Origin: JBASTI01 sp964374025
GTDB lineage: Bacteria > Patescibacteriota > Minisyncoccia > Spechtbacterales > HO2-43-30
DNA: 19,441 nucleotides
NCBI GenBank assembly: GCA_964374025.1
Contig: CAYJWU010000019.1
Span: 1 to 19,441 of the forward strand
Direction of reading: 5' to 3'
Positions within the stretch are counted from its first letter, which is position 1; each line of letters begins with the position of its first letter. This document shows, piece by piece, positions 6,385-13,806 of the stretch. The translations under genes and the position numbers were made by a program. The notes under the pieces are model-generated. The model saw nothing but the letters and a program-made list of their open reading frames with translations. It was not told the origin of the DNA and did not search any database.

Positions 6385-7148
6385 AAGGATGTCACGGTCG
6401 CGCGATCGATGAGTATACGCCGGGACTCTTGCTCAAGTATTCTCCGAGTATTTGCTTCAAAAACATCTAGCATATTCAGCTGCCCGGAGGAAATATCCCT
6501 CATATAAGTTTCTATCTGCTCTCGAACTTCAGAAACCTTTTTCGGAGAAATAACAAAACGTATCGCCCATTGTTCAAGGCCCACCTCATCCACAATTTCG
6601 GAAAGCCGCGTAAGCTGTATTGCGGCACCGTATGAAAAAGAATCGGAGGAAACAAAATCCTGGATTCTCTGGGGCAGAAGAGCAAATCTCAATGCATTTC
6701 GTATCGTCTGTTCGTTTCTGCCAACCGCTTTTGCAAAATCGGTCAAAGTAAAACCCGGCTCGGCTATCTTAAGAGCTCGCCACGTGGCTTCATAAAACTT
6801 TGCTGCCTCATGAGCAGGAACTTGTTCGTGAATATTTTCTGATGCCTGCAGTAATGCCATCTCAATGAGTGTCAGATTTTCAAATACGGTAACTGCGATC
6901 TCGCCGTCGCGATGTCCCCGCTCCTCCAGCAATCGGCAGGCTCTAAGGCGCCTATGCCCGGATATCACAACGTAACTCGCATCTACATGAGCCACGCAAA
7001 TGGGATGTATCAGGCCGTGGCGAAGAATATTCTCTGCGAGTTCCTCAATGCCCTCTTCGTTAATAGTCAGGCGCATTTGCGGATGAGTTTTCAGTGCGGC
7101 AAGCGGGAGATGCCCGTGCCGCACGCTATACTTGTGTTCTAGCCGCAC
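6261..7148 (-). CDS. ParB/Spo0J-like DNA-binding protein (C-terminus probably frameshifted)
   Basis: 295 residues as read. The N-terminal ParB domain (about 14-110) has the 'ENILRHGLIHPI' helix and VVISGHRRLRACRLLEE, equivalent to the nucleotide-binding GERRxRA box. It is followed by SENIHEQVPAHEAAKFYE, which matches the ENxxRxxLxPxExA segment, and a helix-turn-helix (about 155-185, FTLTDFAKAVGRNEQTIRNAL). ParB proteins bind centromere-like palindromes and slide using CTP; smaller relatives act as regulators. No ParA gene is in view. The start is GTG at 7146-7148 with an excellent AAGGAGG site 7 bp upstream. A 36-bp palindrome lies 70 bp past the gene. The final residues after about 254 (FWGGIAFSNDFF onward) probably come from a frameshift. 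Confidence 0.82.
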   Translation of the reverse strand: MRLEHKYSVRHGHLPLAALKTHPQMRLTINEEGIEELAENILRHGLIHPICVAHVDASYVVISGHRRLRACRLLEERGHRDGEIAVTVFENLTLIEMALLQASENIHEQVPAHEAAKFYEATWRALKIAEPGFTLTDFAKAVGRNEQTIRNALRFALLPQRIQDFVSSDSFSYGAAIQLTRLSEIVDEVGLEQWAIRFVISPKKVSEVREQIETYMRDISSGQLNMLDVFEANTRRILEQESRRILIDRATVTSFWGGIAFSNDFFTCLRAGSWSRRILRGFAEIPDMRSVNWLI

Positions 7149-7175
7149 GGCACAACCTCCTTTTCTTAAATAAAT

Positions 7176-7195
7176 AAAGGTACGAAAGTACCTTT
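7176..7195 (-). promoter_or_regulatory. Hairpin in the 5' UTR of the ParB-like gene
   Basis: Perfect 8-bp stem AAAGGTAC/GTACCTTT with a 4-nt loop, right at the predicted transcription start and upstream of the AAGGAGG site. It could stabilise the mRNA, serve as an operator, or act as a weak terminator for rnhA read-through. Confidence 0.5.
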
Positions 7196-7196
7196 T

Positions 7197-7225
7197 AGTG
7201 TAAAGCGCAGGAAAACTTTTTCCAA
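7197..7225 (-). promoter_or_regulatory. Putative promoter of the ParB-like gene
   Basis: On the minus strand, -35 TTGGAA (7220-7225) and -10 TACACT (7197-7202) with 17-bp spacing. The spacer contains a GGAAAA/TTTTCC inverted repeat that overlaps the -35 box and could be an operator. Confidence 0.5.
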
Positions 7226-7235
7226 TGTGGATAAC

Positions 7236-7676
7236 TTATAAGTTAAACAATCCTCCTTCGTGCGCGTGTTTGTCTAGCTCGGAATTTACAAGCGCATCTG
7301 CGTCTTTGTTTTGCTCGCGTGGAATATGGTGAAACTCTATACCCGCAAAATCCATTCGCAGATTATGTACTTTTACAAATAGCGGGATGATGGTCTTCCC
7401 TTCTATTTTCCATTTACCCGAAAGCTGCTGCACCGCCAAATCAGAGTCCATCTTAAAAGCAACCCTCAATGTCTTGCATTTTTTTGTACCGAGAAGTGCT
7501 TTGAGTTTTGCCAAGGCAAAAATCACGGCTTCGTATTCGGCTTCATTATTGGTCTTCTTCCCCAGATACTTGGAATATCCTTTATTTATCGGGGTGCCCA
7601 TTGCTACCCCTAGGGCCGCAGGCCCCGGATTCCCGCGCGATCCGCCGTCGGTATGAATTGTAATTTGTTCCTGCAT
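7236..7676 (-). CDS. Ribonuclease HI family protein
   Basis: 146-residue RNase H fold enzyme that cleaves the RNA strand of RNA-DNA hybrids, such as lagging-strand primers and R-loops. The N-terminal strand ITIHTDGGSRGNPGPAALG contains the first catalytic aspartate (TDGG). NNEAEYEAVIFAL supplies the catalytic glutamate, MDSDLAVQQL the next aspartate, and NKDADALVN the last. This arrangement is that of the short, YpdQ-like RNase HI group rather than the E. coli form with a basic protrusion. Its ATG shares one base with the toxin stop (TAATG), so translation is probably coupled to the toxin-antitoxin genes and recJ upstream. Confidence 0.93.
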   Translation of the reverse strand: MQEQITIHTDGGSRGNPGPAALGVAMGTPINKGYSKYLGKKTNNEAEYEAVIFALAKLKALLGTKKCKTLRVAFKMDSDLAVQQLSGKWKIEGKTIIPLFVKVHNLRMDFAGIEFHHIPREQNKDADALVNSELDKHAHEGGLFNL

Positions 7677-7921
7677 TACTTTTTATGCTTAGTAATATCT
7701 AACAAAATATAAACATCTTTCTTAATTAAAAAATAGAACCGGTGCGACCGGTCCACTCGGGCTTGCCAGATACCCCTAGCTTCGTGGAATTTTTTAGCAC
7801 GCAGTGATGGATAGGTAAGACTTTTTGCAAGAAAGAAGATCTGTTTATCAAACTTTTTTTTAACAACGGCGGGAAACTTTTTATATTTACTTAGAAAATG
7901 AGGACTATAGCGTACTTCCAT
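7676..7921 (-). CDS. RelE/YafQ-like mRNA interferase toxin
   Basis: 81-residue basic protein that fits the RelE/ParE fold: an N-terminal strand and two helices (YSPHFLSKYKKFPAVVKKKFDKQ), a proline-bounded loop, then the strands GIWQARVDRSHRFYFLIKKD and a C-terminal histidine (ITKHKK) placed like catalytic residues of the YafQ/RelE group. RelE toxins cut mRNA on the ribosome. The gene lies 6 bp after a small antitoxin gene, which is the usual antitoxin-toxin order. It is followed by rnhA with a 1-base overlap, an uncommon neighbour for a toxin. Confidence 0.75.
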   Translation of the reverse strand: MEVRYSPHFLSKYKKFPAVVKKKFDKQIFFLAKSLTYPSLRAKKFHEARGIWQARVDRSHRFYFLIKKDVYILLDITKHKK

Positions 7922-7927
7922 TTAGAT

Positions 7928-8188
7928 TTAAGCATTAAGGGCTTTTATCAATTCGTTGACATCCGTATAGGCCTTGCTAATTTTTCCTTCCTCCACCTCT
8001 TTCAGGGCCTGTCGAAGTCCCCTTGACAGCTTAGGTTCCTTTTTCGCTACTTTTTTCTTTGTCGTCTGTTGATGTTGTACATTATAGAAACGCAAAAGCC
8101 CCTCGTATTCTTTGCGAGGCACAACAACGAACTCTTCGCCCTTGGTTATTTTTTTAGGTAAAACTACCGGAGAATTTGAGTATTTCAC
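7928..8188 (-). CDS. Putative antitoxin of the RelE-like toxin
   Basis: 86 residues. The N-terminus (SPVVLPKKITKGEEFVVVPRKEYEGLL) resembles an AbrB/Phd-type DNA-binding or dimerisation segment. A lysine-rich linker follows. The C-terminus (SRGLRQALKEVEEGKISKAYTDVNELIKAL) is the amphipathic tail that usually wraps around a RelE-type toxin. The position directly upstream of the toxin and 12 bp after recJ supports the assignment. The antitoxin class was judged by eye. Confidence 0.65.
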   Translation of the reverse strand: MKYSNSPVVLPKKITKGEEFVVVPRKEYEGLLRFYNVQHQQTTKKKVAKKEPKLSRGLRQALKEVEEGKISKAYTDVNELIKALNA

Positions 8189-8200
8189 AATGTGATAATA

Positions 8201-9958
8201 TCACGCTTTTCTAAAATCCACAACTCTTAGCATCAATTCCCTATTACCATTCCATTCGTCAATTGCAAAGTTGAACAAAATATCAATACTCCCACCTGCG
8301 GGCAACTCATCTGCTCTTTCCCCCATGCCAAATGCCATTGCCTTTCGCTTTGTCCCTGAAATATTCAACAGAAGCCGAAGGTGTTTCTTCCCATTGCCAT
8401 TTCCATTATCTTTGCCAACTAAATCAATACGAACAACTCTTGCGCCTCGCAGCAAAAAAATTGGCTCTCTGTTTGCCTCCCCGAACGGTTCAAAGCGCTC
8501 CACTTCCTCGTATACTTGCCAGGAAATATCTACGGGACTCGCTTCGGCGCAATATTCTACTTTTTTTACGAAATCTTCTTCTTTAAGATTTTGATTCGCG
8601 AATTCTTCTATGCGCTTCTTCATCTCTTTAAGTTTATTTTGGGGGACTGTAAACCCCCCGGCCGCCGGATGGCCGCCAAAATTGATAAGCAAATCCGAGA
8701 CTGACTCAAACGCGCGCACAACATGGAATCCGGAAATTGTACGCACGCTTCCCGCGGCATTGCCTGCCTGACCGGCAGGCAGGCCGTCTTCCTTCAATTG
8801 GAAAATAAAAGCGGGTTTGTGGTATTTATCCGAGAGGCGCCCGGCGACAATACCGAGCACCCCGATGGGCCAATCTTTGTCTCCCTCAAATATCACCGGG
8901 GACTTATCTGTCAAAAGGCGCTTTTCCGCGTCTTGGATTATCTTACCTACAAGCTGCTGGCGTTCGCGGTTGCGTTCGTCTATTTGATGAGCAAAACGAA
9001 GTGCTTCCTCGTATGATGTCGCCGTGAGCAACGCAAAGGCGGTATTCGCGTGATCCATGCGGCCAGCCGCGTTTAACCGCGGCCCCAATACAAATCCCAA
9101 AGTCCATGGCCGAAGACTTGTTGATAGGGAATCCTTATTGTATGTCGCTTTTATTCCGGAAACTTCCATAAGCGCTTTAAGGCCAAGCCGTTCTGTCTGC
9201 GCCAACACAAAAAGACCATATTTCACAAGCGTCCTGTTTTCGCCTAGGAGCGGCATCACATCCGTTACTGTAGCGAGCGCCACCAAGTCCAAAAACCACT
9301 TCTCCTCGCCTTCTGGAATACCGGCTTTTTTATAAAGCGCGCAGGCGATCTTAAAAGCAACCGCGGCGCCGCAAAGGTCCTTGAAAGGGTACTTATCGTC
9401 CTCCTGATGCGGATTTACAAACGCGTACGCTTCCGGGGGGTTATCTATTACCCTGTGATGATCAGTTACGATAACATCAATACCTTTTTTGTTCGCAAGC
9501 TTGATAGGATCAAAACTTGTGGTGCCGCAGTCGACGGTGATGATAAGGTTATACTTTTCTTTGCCGAATTGCTTCACCGCCTGTATATTTAATCCGTATC
9601 CTTCTTTTTCTCTGTCTGGGAGATAAACGCCCAAATTGTCCTTAATAAATCCGACCCTCTTGAGCGCGTTATACATAATAGTAGCTCCGCTAACGCCATC
9701 CGAATCGTAGTCGCCGTAAATTACAACCTTTTCTTTTTGCTCAAGCGCACTCAAAATTCTATCCACCGCCCTTTCTGCGTCTTTCAGCAAAAGCGGATCA
9801 TGCAAATCCAGAGAATAATCCGGATTAAAAAACTCATCAATATCTTTTTGATTTTGCAATCCTCTCTGCCAAAGCAATTGCCTTGTCACAGCAGAAAATT
9901 CGGGGAATTTCTCCCCGAATTCCTTCGGCGCCTGTTCTTTTTGCTGCCAAATAGCCAT
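8201..9958 (-). CDS. recJ: Single-stranded-DNA-specific exonuclease RecJ
   Basis: 585-residue 5'-3' ssDNA exonuclease used in recombination and mismatch/base-excision repair. DHH-domain motifs appear in order: YGDYDSDGVSG (81-91, metal-binding aspartates), TVDCGTT (141-147), VTDHH (164-168) and CGAAVAFK (196-203). The DHHA1 domain later shows GSVRTISGFHVV and GGHPAAGGFTV. An OB-like domain makes up the C-terminal ~100 residues. The ATG follows the pgk stop directly (TAA-ATG), indicating an operon. The residues LPAGQAGN before GSVR are encoded by a GC-rich palindrome (8762-8780) and break the usual family motif, so they look like a repeat insertion tolerated in a loop. Confidence 0.95.
   Translation of the reverse strand: MAIWQQKEQAPKEFGEKFPEFSAVTRQLLWQRGLQNQKDIDEFFNPDYSLDLHDPLLLKDAERAVDRILSALEQKEKVVIYGDYDSDGVSGATIMYNALKRVGFIKDNLGVYLPDREKEGYGLNIQAVKQFGKEKYNLIITVDCGTTSFDPIKLANKKGIDVIVTDHHRVIDNPPEAYAFVNPHQEDDKYPFKDLCGAAVAFKIACALYKKAGIPEGEEKWFLDLVALATVTDVMPLLGENRTLVKYGLFVLAQTERLGLKALMEVSGIKATYNKDSLSTSLRPWTLGFVLGPRLNAAGRMDHANTAFALLTATSYEEALRFAHQIDERNRERQQLVGKIIQDAEKRLLTDKSPVIFEGDKDWPIGVLGIVAGRLSDKYHKPAFIFQLKEDGLPAGQAGNAAGSVRTISGFHVVRAFESVSDLLINFGGHPAAGGFTVPQNKLKEMKKRIEEFANQNLKEEDFVKKVEYCAEASPVDISWQVYEEVERFEPFGEANREPIFLLRGARVVRIDLVGKDNGNGNGKKHLRLLLNISGTKRKAMAFGMGERADELPAGGSIDILFNFAIDEWNGNRELMLRVVDFRKA
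8762..8780. repeat. Palindrome inserted in recJ
   Basis: GCCTGCC-TGACC-GGCAGGC. The reading frame stays open and gives PAGQAG next to the conserved DHHA1 motif. Confidence 0.65.
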
Positions 9959-11119
9959 TTATTTTAACGCTTCTATGCCCGGGAGCGTTCCCGCGGCCAA
10001 AAAATCGAGCATCGCGCCCCCGCCGGTGGAAACAAAACTGATTTTATCCATAATGCCAAGTTCTTCTAGTGTAAGATACGTGTCTCCCCCGCCGATAACT
10101 GTGAAGGCGGCGCCGCTCGCCGCGGCGAGTTCGCGCGCGATCCGGTATGTGCCCTCCTTAAATGCTTTATTTTCAATGTATCCCATCGGGCCATTCCACA
10201 CTATTGTCTTTGACTTGTGAATTACACTCGAAAAAAGGTCTTGGGTGTCCGGGCCGATATCCAAAATAATCTCATCGTCTATTACATTTCCGACCCCCTT
10301 GATGTAAATTCCATCTTGCGCTTCTTTGTCTTTTGCTACTTTGACATCTAGGGGCAGGTGAATGCGGGTATCTGTAAACTGAATATTCTTTATCTTATCT
10401 ATTACCTCCTCTTCAACAAGCGATTTTCCCACGGCCATTCCTTTTGCCTTAAGAGCCGTATTTGCAAGCGCGCCGCCAAGACAAATGTTGTCCGTGATAT
10501 CCAAAAATTTTTCTATTACTTTTATTTTTGTTGAAATTTTGGCGCCACCCATGAGGATCACAAGTGGCCTTTTGGGATTTTTGAGTACACTGGAAAGCAC
10601 GCTTACTTCCCTCTCCACAAGAAGGCCGGCGTATGATGGCAAAAATTTTGGCACCCCCACAATAGACGCATGCGACCTATGCATAACCCCAAACGCATCC
10701 TGCACAAATATATCGGCAAGCGACGCGAGTTCTTTTGCGAATTTTTCGTCGTTGTCCTCTTCTTCTTTATAAAAACGCAAATTCTCTAAAACAATAATCT
10801 TGCGCTTTGAATTTTTGATTTTTGTTTTTACTTCGTCGCCGACGCAATCATCAATAAATTCAACGGGGCTGGATAAAAGCTCGGACAAGTGATCCGCTAC
10901 CGGAGCGAGAGAGTAAGCGCCATTGTTGCCGTTGGGGCGCCCAAAATGACTTATTATCAAAACTTTTTTTGCGTCCTTGGCGGTAAGATATTCAATCGTA
11001 GGAAGAACGGCGCGCACGCGAAAGTCCTCGCTGACTTTTCCGTTTTCAACCGTTACATTAAAATCCACCCGGAGCAAAATAGTTTTATTTTTAACATCCG
11101 CGTCTTTAAGATTTTTCAT
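9959..11119 (-). CDS. pgk: Phosphoglycerate kinase
   Basis: Catalyses 1,3-bisphosphoglycerate + ADP to 3-phosphoglycerate + ATP in glycolysis. About 386 residues from the ATG at 11119 (MKNLKDADVKNKTILLRVDFNV), the usual Pgk beginning. An upstream TTG at 11140 is also in frame but overlaps a TATAAT box. Visible motifs are LLRVDFNV, SHFGRPNG (substrate loop), ENLRFYKEEE, DAFGVMHRSHAS, the hinge LMGGAKISTK, WNGPMGYIE and the C-terminal GGGDTYL and STGGGAMLDFLAAGTLPG nucleotide loops. It is the first gene of the run continuing to recJ. A second glycolytic gene, tpiA, lies further right on the same strand, separated by an opposite-strand gene. Confidence 0.96.
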   Translation of the reverse strand: MKNLKDADVKNKTILLRVDFNVTVENGKVSEDFRVRAVLPTIEYLTAKDAKKVLIISHFGRPNGNNGAYSLAPVADHLSELLSSPVEFIDDCVGDEVKTKIKNSKRKIIVLENLRFYKEEEDNDEKFAKELASLADIFVQDAFGVMHRSHASIVGVPKFLPSYAGLLVEREVSVLSSVLKNPKRPLVILMGGAKISTKIKVIEKFLDITDNICLGGALANTALKAKGMAVGKSLVEEEVIDKIKNIQFTDTRIHLPLDVKVAKDKEAQDGIYIKGVGNVIDDEIILDIGPDTQDLFSSVIHKSKTIVWNGPMGYIENKAFKEGTYRIARELAAASGAAFTVIGGGDTYLTLEELGIMDKISFVSTGGGAMLDFLAAGTLPGIEALK

Positions 11120-11139
11120 CGAGGAGTAGAAAATTTCCA

Positions 11140-11145
11140 ATTATA
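11140..11145 (-). promoter_or_regulatory. Putative -10 box of pgk
   Basis: TATAAT on the minus strand, about 20 bp before the pgk ATG. No good -35 element is seen. It supports the ATG at 11119 as the start. Confidence 0.5.
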
Positions 11146-11185
11146 TCCATTTCTATAATAACCTTGTACAGCATTACCGCAAATA

Positions 11186-11215
11186 TTGACAGAATTTTTA
11201 ATTATTTGCTATAAT
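11186..11215 (+). promoter_or_regulatory. Strong promoter of the GC-rich gene
   Basis: Consensus -35 TTGACA (11186-11191) and -10 TATAAT (11210-11215) with 18-bp spacing and a TGC extension. The transcript would start near 11222, so the coding start must lie downstream, at 11267. Confidence 0.92.
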
Positions 11216-11266
11216 GTCCGTATTCCTGCGGGCGACAAAAGAGCGCCGAGGAAAAGGAGGCATCCG

Positions 11267-12217
11267 ATGGAAAAGCCCATCGCAACCCTCAATCCCAGCA
11301 ATGTGCTGGACACCGTGGCGAAGCTGTTCCGGGTATTGGAAAAAGAAGGCGTAGAGTGGCCACACTACCAGCGCCCCATTAATTTCAGAGTAGCCCGACA
11401 AAATCTCGCCGAATATCTCAAGTTTGGCTGCCAAAAACCTAATGGGCGCAGTCTGGCGACTACCACGGCTATGGCCTCTCCGTTCTTCGCAAACGAGGAA
11501 ATGGCGTCGAACTACGGTTATCCGCAGGGATACGCCGTGAAGCCGGTCTGCGAACAACTCGTGGAGCTCGTCAAGCACTTCTCTGGTCTCGACACCAGCT
11601 CGGTGCTGGCTTGTTCCAAGGAGTTGCCGGCCTTGTTGCCTCAGGGCGCCGAGGGATGGTTCGCCGTTCCGCGGTGGGAGAAGGTCGCCGGGACCTACAA
11701 CCAGGCCGTCGAGAACGTCCTCGACCTGATCGGTAAAACACGATCAATCCACAACTACCGCACGGGCAAACTCGGCCCGAAATACCTGCGGCTCTCAGAG
11801 CGGACGGCAGTCGCACTCCAGATGCTCGGCAAGAAGCAGAAGGGCGACTTTCTGCTGATCCCGGCGCAGTTCGGCCTAACCCATCGTGGTCGGTCCGTCC
11901 GGCGAGTGCGCGAGATCATCGGCAACTCCAACGAATTCGGCGTCGGATCGTTCATCGTGGGATGCATGATCCTGTCGCATCCCGAGCGGCTCATTCAGTG
12001 GGAGCACTTGCACATCGAGTGCCCCGGTGACGAACACAGTTCGGATTCCGATGGCTGGTTCGACGGCGTCCCGGTCTTCCGCTTCTACGACGGCGCGATC
12101 AGGTTCGACATGAGCTTTGTAGATCGCGCCCACGAGGGCTACGGTTCCGCCTCGGCGTTCCTTCCGCACTACCTTGTTTCTGGAGCGCTTGACCGCTTCG
12201 GTCTTTCGCTTCCTTGA
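11267..12217 (+). CDS. Conserved-looking protein of unknown function, GC-rich
   Basis: 316 residues from the ATG at 11267, which has an AAGGAGG site 6 bp upstream. I do not recognise a domain. The sequence is soluble-looking, with no signal or membrane helix. Visible features are an N-terminal helical part (NVLDTVAKLFRVLEKEGVEW), a central RLSERTAVALQMLGKKQKGDFLLIPAQFG segment and a C-terminal part rich in aspartate, glycine and aromatics. The body is much richer in GC than the neighbouring pgk and tpiA genes and uses G/C-ending codons, like the DGR target gene at 18417-19127. It is a single-gene unit with its own strong promoter and terminator, inserted between two minus-strand operons. This could mean recent transfer or a highly expressed accessory gene. 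Confidence 0.8.
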   Translation: MEKPIATLNPSNVLDTVAKLFRVLEKEGVEWPHYQRPINFRVARQNLAEYLKFGCQKPNGRSLATTTAMASPFFANEEMASNYGYPQGYAVKPVCEQLVELVKHFSGLDTSSVLACSKELPALLPQGAEGWFAVPRWEKVAGTYNQAVENVLDLIGKTRSIHNYRTGKLGPKYLRLSERTAVALQMLGKKQKGDFLLIPAQFGLTHRGRSVRRVREIIGNSNEFGVGSFIVGCMILSHPERLIQWEHLHIECPGDEHSSDSDGWFDGVPVFRFYDGAIRFDMSFVDRAHEGYGSASAFLPHYLVSGALDRFGLSLP

Positions 12218-12237
12218 CCCTTGCGTCCGCCGCATCC

Positions 12238-12275
12238 GGGGTTATCCACAACTCGTAATGGATAACCCCGTTTTT
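12238..12275 (+). terminator. Intrinsic terminator of the GC-rich gene
   Basis: Perfect 10-bp stem GGGGTTATCC/GGATAACCCC with a 12-nt loop, followed by G and five Ts. It is 20 bp after the stop codon. Confidence 0.92.
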
Positions 12276-12394
12276 CATTTAAAAAGAGAGTCTTTTTCTT
12301 TTACACTAACTTCTGCTAAAATAACATTGCCACATCATCGCTTACTTCGAACTAAAACCCAACAAAGAATTTTTAGAAAAAATGGTTGTGTGTG

Positions 12395-13186
12395 TTATTT
12401 TTTCTCATTTTCTGTTTTTATTGCTTGGACTATCGCCACAAATTCCTCCGCGTCAACGCTCGCTCCTCCTACCAAAAGCCCATCTGCCTGGCCGTCTTTA
12501 ATAAAATTGGCGGCATTTTTTCTGTTTGTGCTTCCTCCGTACAGAACCCGAACCTTATCGGCTTCTTTTCTGTTATATAAATTGCTTATAATTTTCTTTA
12601 TAAAAATTTTCGCGGATAGCACATCGTCGTATGTAGCGGGGTTGCCGGTGCCTACTGCCCAGACCGGCTCGTATGCAACTATTATATTTTGGATCTGCGA
12701 TTTTTTTACGCCTGCGAGGGCGACGACCAGCTGATCTTTGAGCCGGGGGTCAATCTCATGAGTCCAGTGGCCCATGGAATCGAAGGTATCGCGCGCATCT
12801 TCGCCTATACAAAGTATGACTTTAAGTCCGGCTTTCAGAGCCGCTTTAACTTTTTTATTTATAATTTCATTTGTCTCGCCAAAATATTGTTTCCGCTCGG
12901 AATGACCTATTATCACATACTCACATCCGATATCCCTAAGCATTGCCGGGGAAACCGCGCCGGTGTAAGCGCCCCGCTGTTCAAAGAAGCAGTCCTGGGC
13001 ACCCAACTTTAAGTGAGCTTTTAGCTTATAGCTTATAGCCCGGAGGTAAGGAAAGGGGGGACACAAAATAACCTCTACGCCCCCTAGATCTTGCGCTTCC
13101 CTCTGTATCGCGCGCGAAAGCTCCTCTGCTTCGGCGCTATTTATGGGGTTCATCTTCCAGTTAGCAATGATAAGCTTTTTGTTCAT
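12395..13186 (-). CDS. tpiA: Triosephosphate isomerase
   Basis: Interconverts dihydroxyacetone phosphate and glyceraldehyde 3-phosphate. About 263 residues from MNKKLIIANWKMN, where the lysine of NWKMN contacts substrate. The catalytic histidine lies in VIIGHSERKQYFGET, and the catalytic glutamate in VAYEPVWAVGTG. The phosphate-binding loops VLYGGSTNRKNA and GLLVGGASVD close the barrel. The ATG overlaps the stop of the DedA-family gene as ATGA (13183-13186), so the upstream in-frame extension is not used. It is the last gene of the run mntA-hepT-GT2-galT-dedA-tpiA. Confidence 0.96.
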   Translation of the reverse strand: MNKKLIIANWKMNPINSAEAEELSRAIQREAQDLGGVEVILCPPFPYLRAISYKLKAHLKLGAQDCFFEQRGAYTGAVSPAMLRDIGCEYVIIGHSERKQYFGETNEIINKKVKAALKAGLKVILCIGEDARDTFDSMGHWTHEIDPRLKDQLVVALAGVKKSQIQNIIVAYEPVWAVGTGNPATYDDVLSAKIFIKKIISNLYNRKEADKVRVLYGGSTNRKNAANFIKDGQADGLLVGGASVDAEEFVAIVQAIKTENEKK

Positions 13187-13803
13187 GAATTCATTTTGCT
13201 GTTTCTTACATGCCTCCATATCCACCATCCCATCAATAATACCAAAACGGCCGCGATTGCCCAGTCAAATTTTCTGAAATACGCTTCAAGGCGCGTCCAG
13301 TTTTCTCCCATTATAACACCGGCATATGTCAAAAAATAACTCCAGATAAATGATCCCGCGAATGTATATATAGAAAATTTTAGTATATTCATCCGCGCAA
13401 TTCCCGCCGGAAAAGATATAAAAGTTCTCACTATCGGAAGTACGCGCGAGGCAAATATTATTATGCGGCCATACTTTTTAAACCATTTATCCGCGAGGTC
13501 GAGATCGTGCCGCGAAATAAACAAAAATTTACCATATTTTTCAAGCACACGCCTGCCGCCAAAGTATCCCAAATAATAAGAGACAATAGAGCCGGCCAAA
13601 TTGCCAAACGCCCCCCAAAATACTACCCATAAAAGATTGAATTTGCCTTGAAAAACCAAATATCCCGAAAATGGCATAATGATTTCAGAGGGCACCGGGA
13701 TATTGGCGCTCTCAAGGGCCATAAGCGTTGCTATGCCAAAGTACCCCGTTTTTTCTATAAAACTTATTATGAACGAGCTTAATTGTTCCAAGATAAACTC
13801 CAT
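13183..13803 (-). CDS. DedA/VTT-domain membrane protein
   Basis: 206-residue integral membrane protein of the DedA (SNARE-associated, VTT) family, implicated in flipping undecaprenyl phosphate or phospholipids and in membrane homeostasis. The N-terminal half contains ALESANIPVPSEIIMPFSGYL, the family's E-x-x-x-P-x-P-x-E signature. The second half has FASRVLPIVRTFISFPAGIARM, the conserved R-x3-P-x2-R-x5-PAG motif. A long hydrophobic helix ends the protein (AAVLVLLMGWWIW) before a basic tail. It lies 3 bp after galT and overlaps tpiA by 4 bp. Carrier-lipid recycling would fit the glycosyltransferase genes nearby, but this is inference. Confidence 0.93.
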   Translation of the reverse strand: MEFILEQLSSFIISFIEKTGYFGIATLMALESANIPVPSEIIMPFSGYLVFQGKFNLLWVVFWGAFGNLAGSIVSYYLGYFGGRRVLEKYGKFLFISRHDLDLADKWFKKYGRIIIFASRVLPIVRTFISFPAGIARMNILKFSIYTFAGSFIWSYFLTYAGVIMGENWTRLEAYFRKFDWAIAAVLVLLMGWWIWRHVRNSKMNS

Positions 13804-13806
13804 GCT

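Noticed and set aside
11186..11266. Upstream extension of the GC-rich gene to a TTG at 11186
   Set aside because: That TTG is the -35 box of the promoter; the ATG at 11267 has a strong ribosome-binding site.
12276..12394. AT-rich stretch between the terminator at 12275 and tpiA
   Set aside because: An AAAAAGA/TCTTTTT inverted repeat (12281-12297) is too weak to call a terminator, and nothing else is seen.
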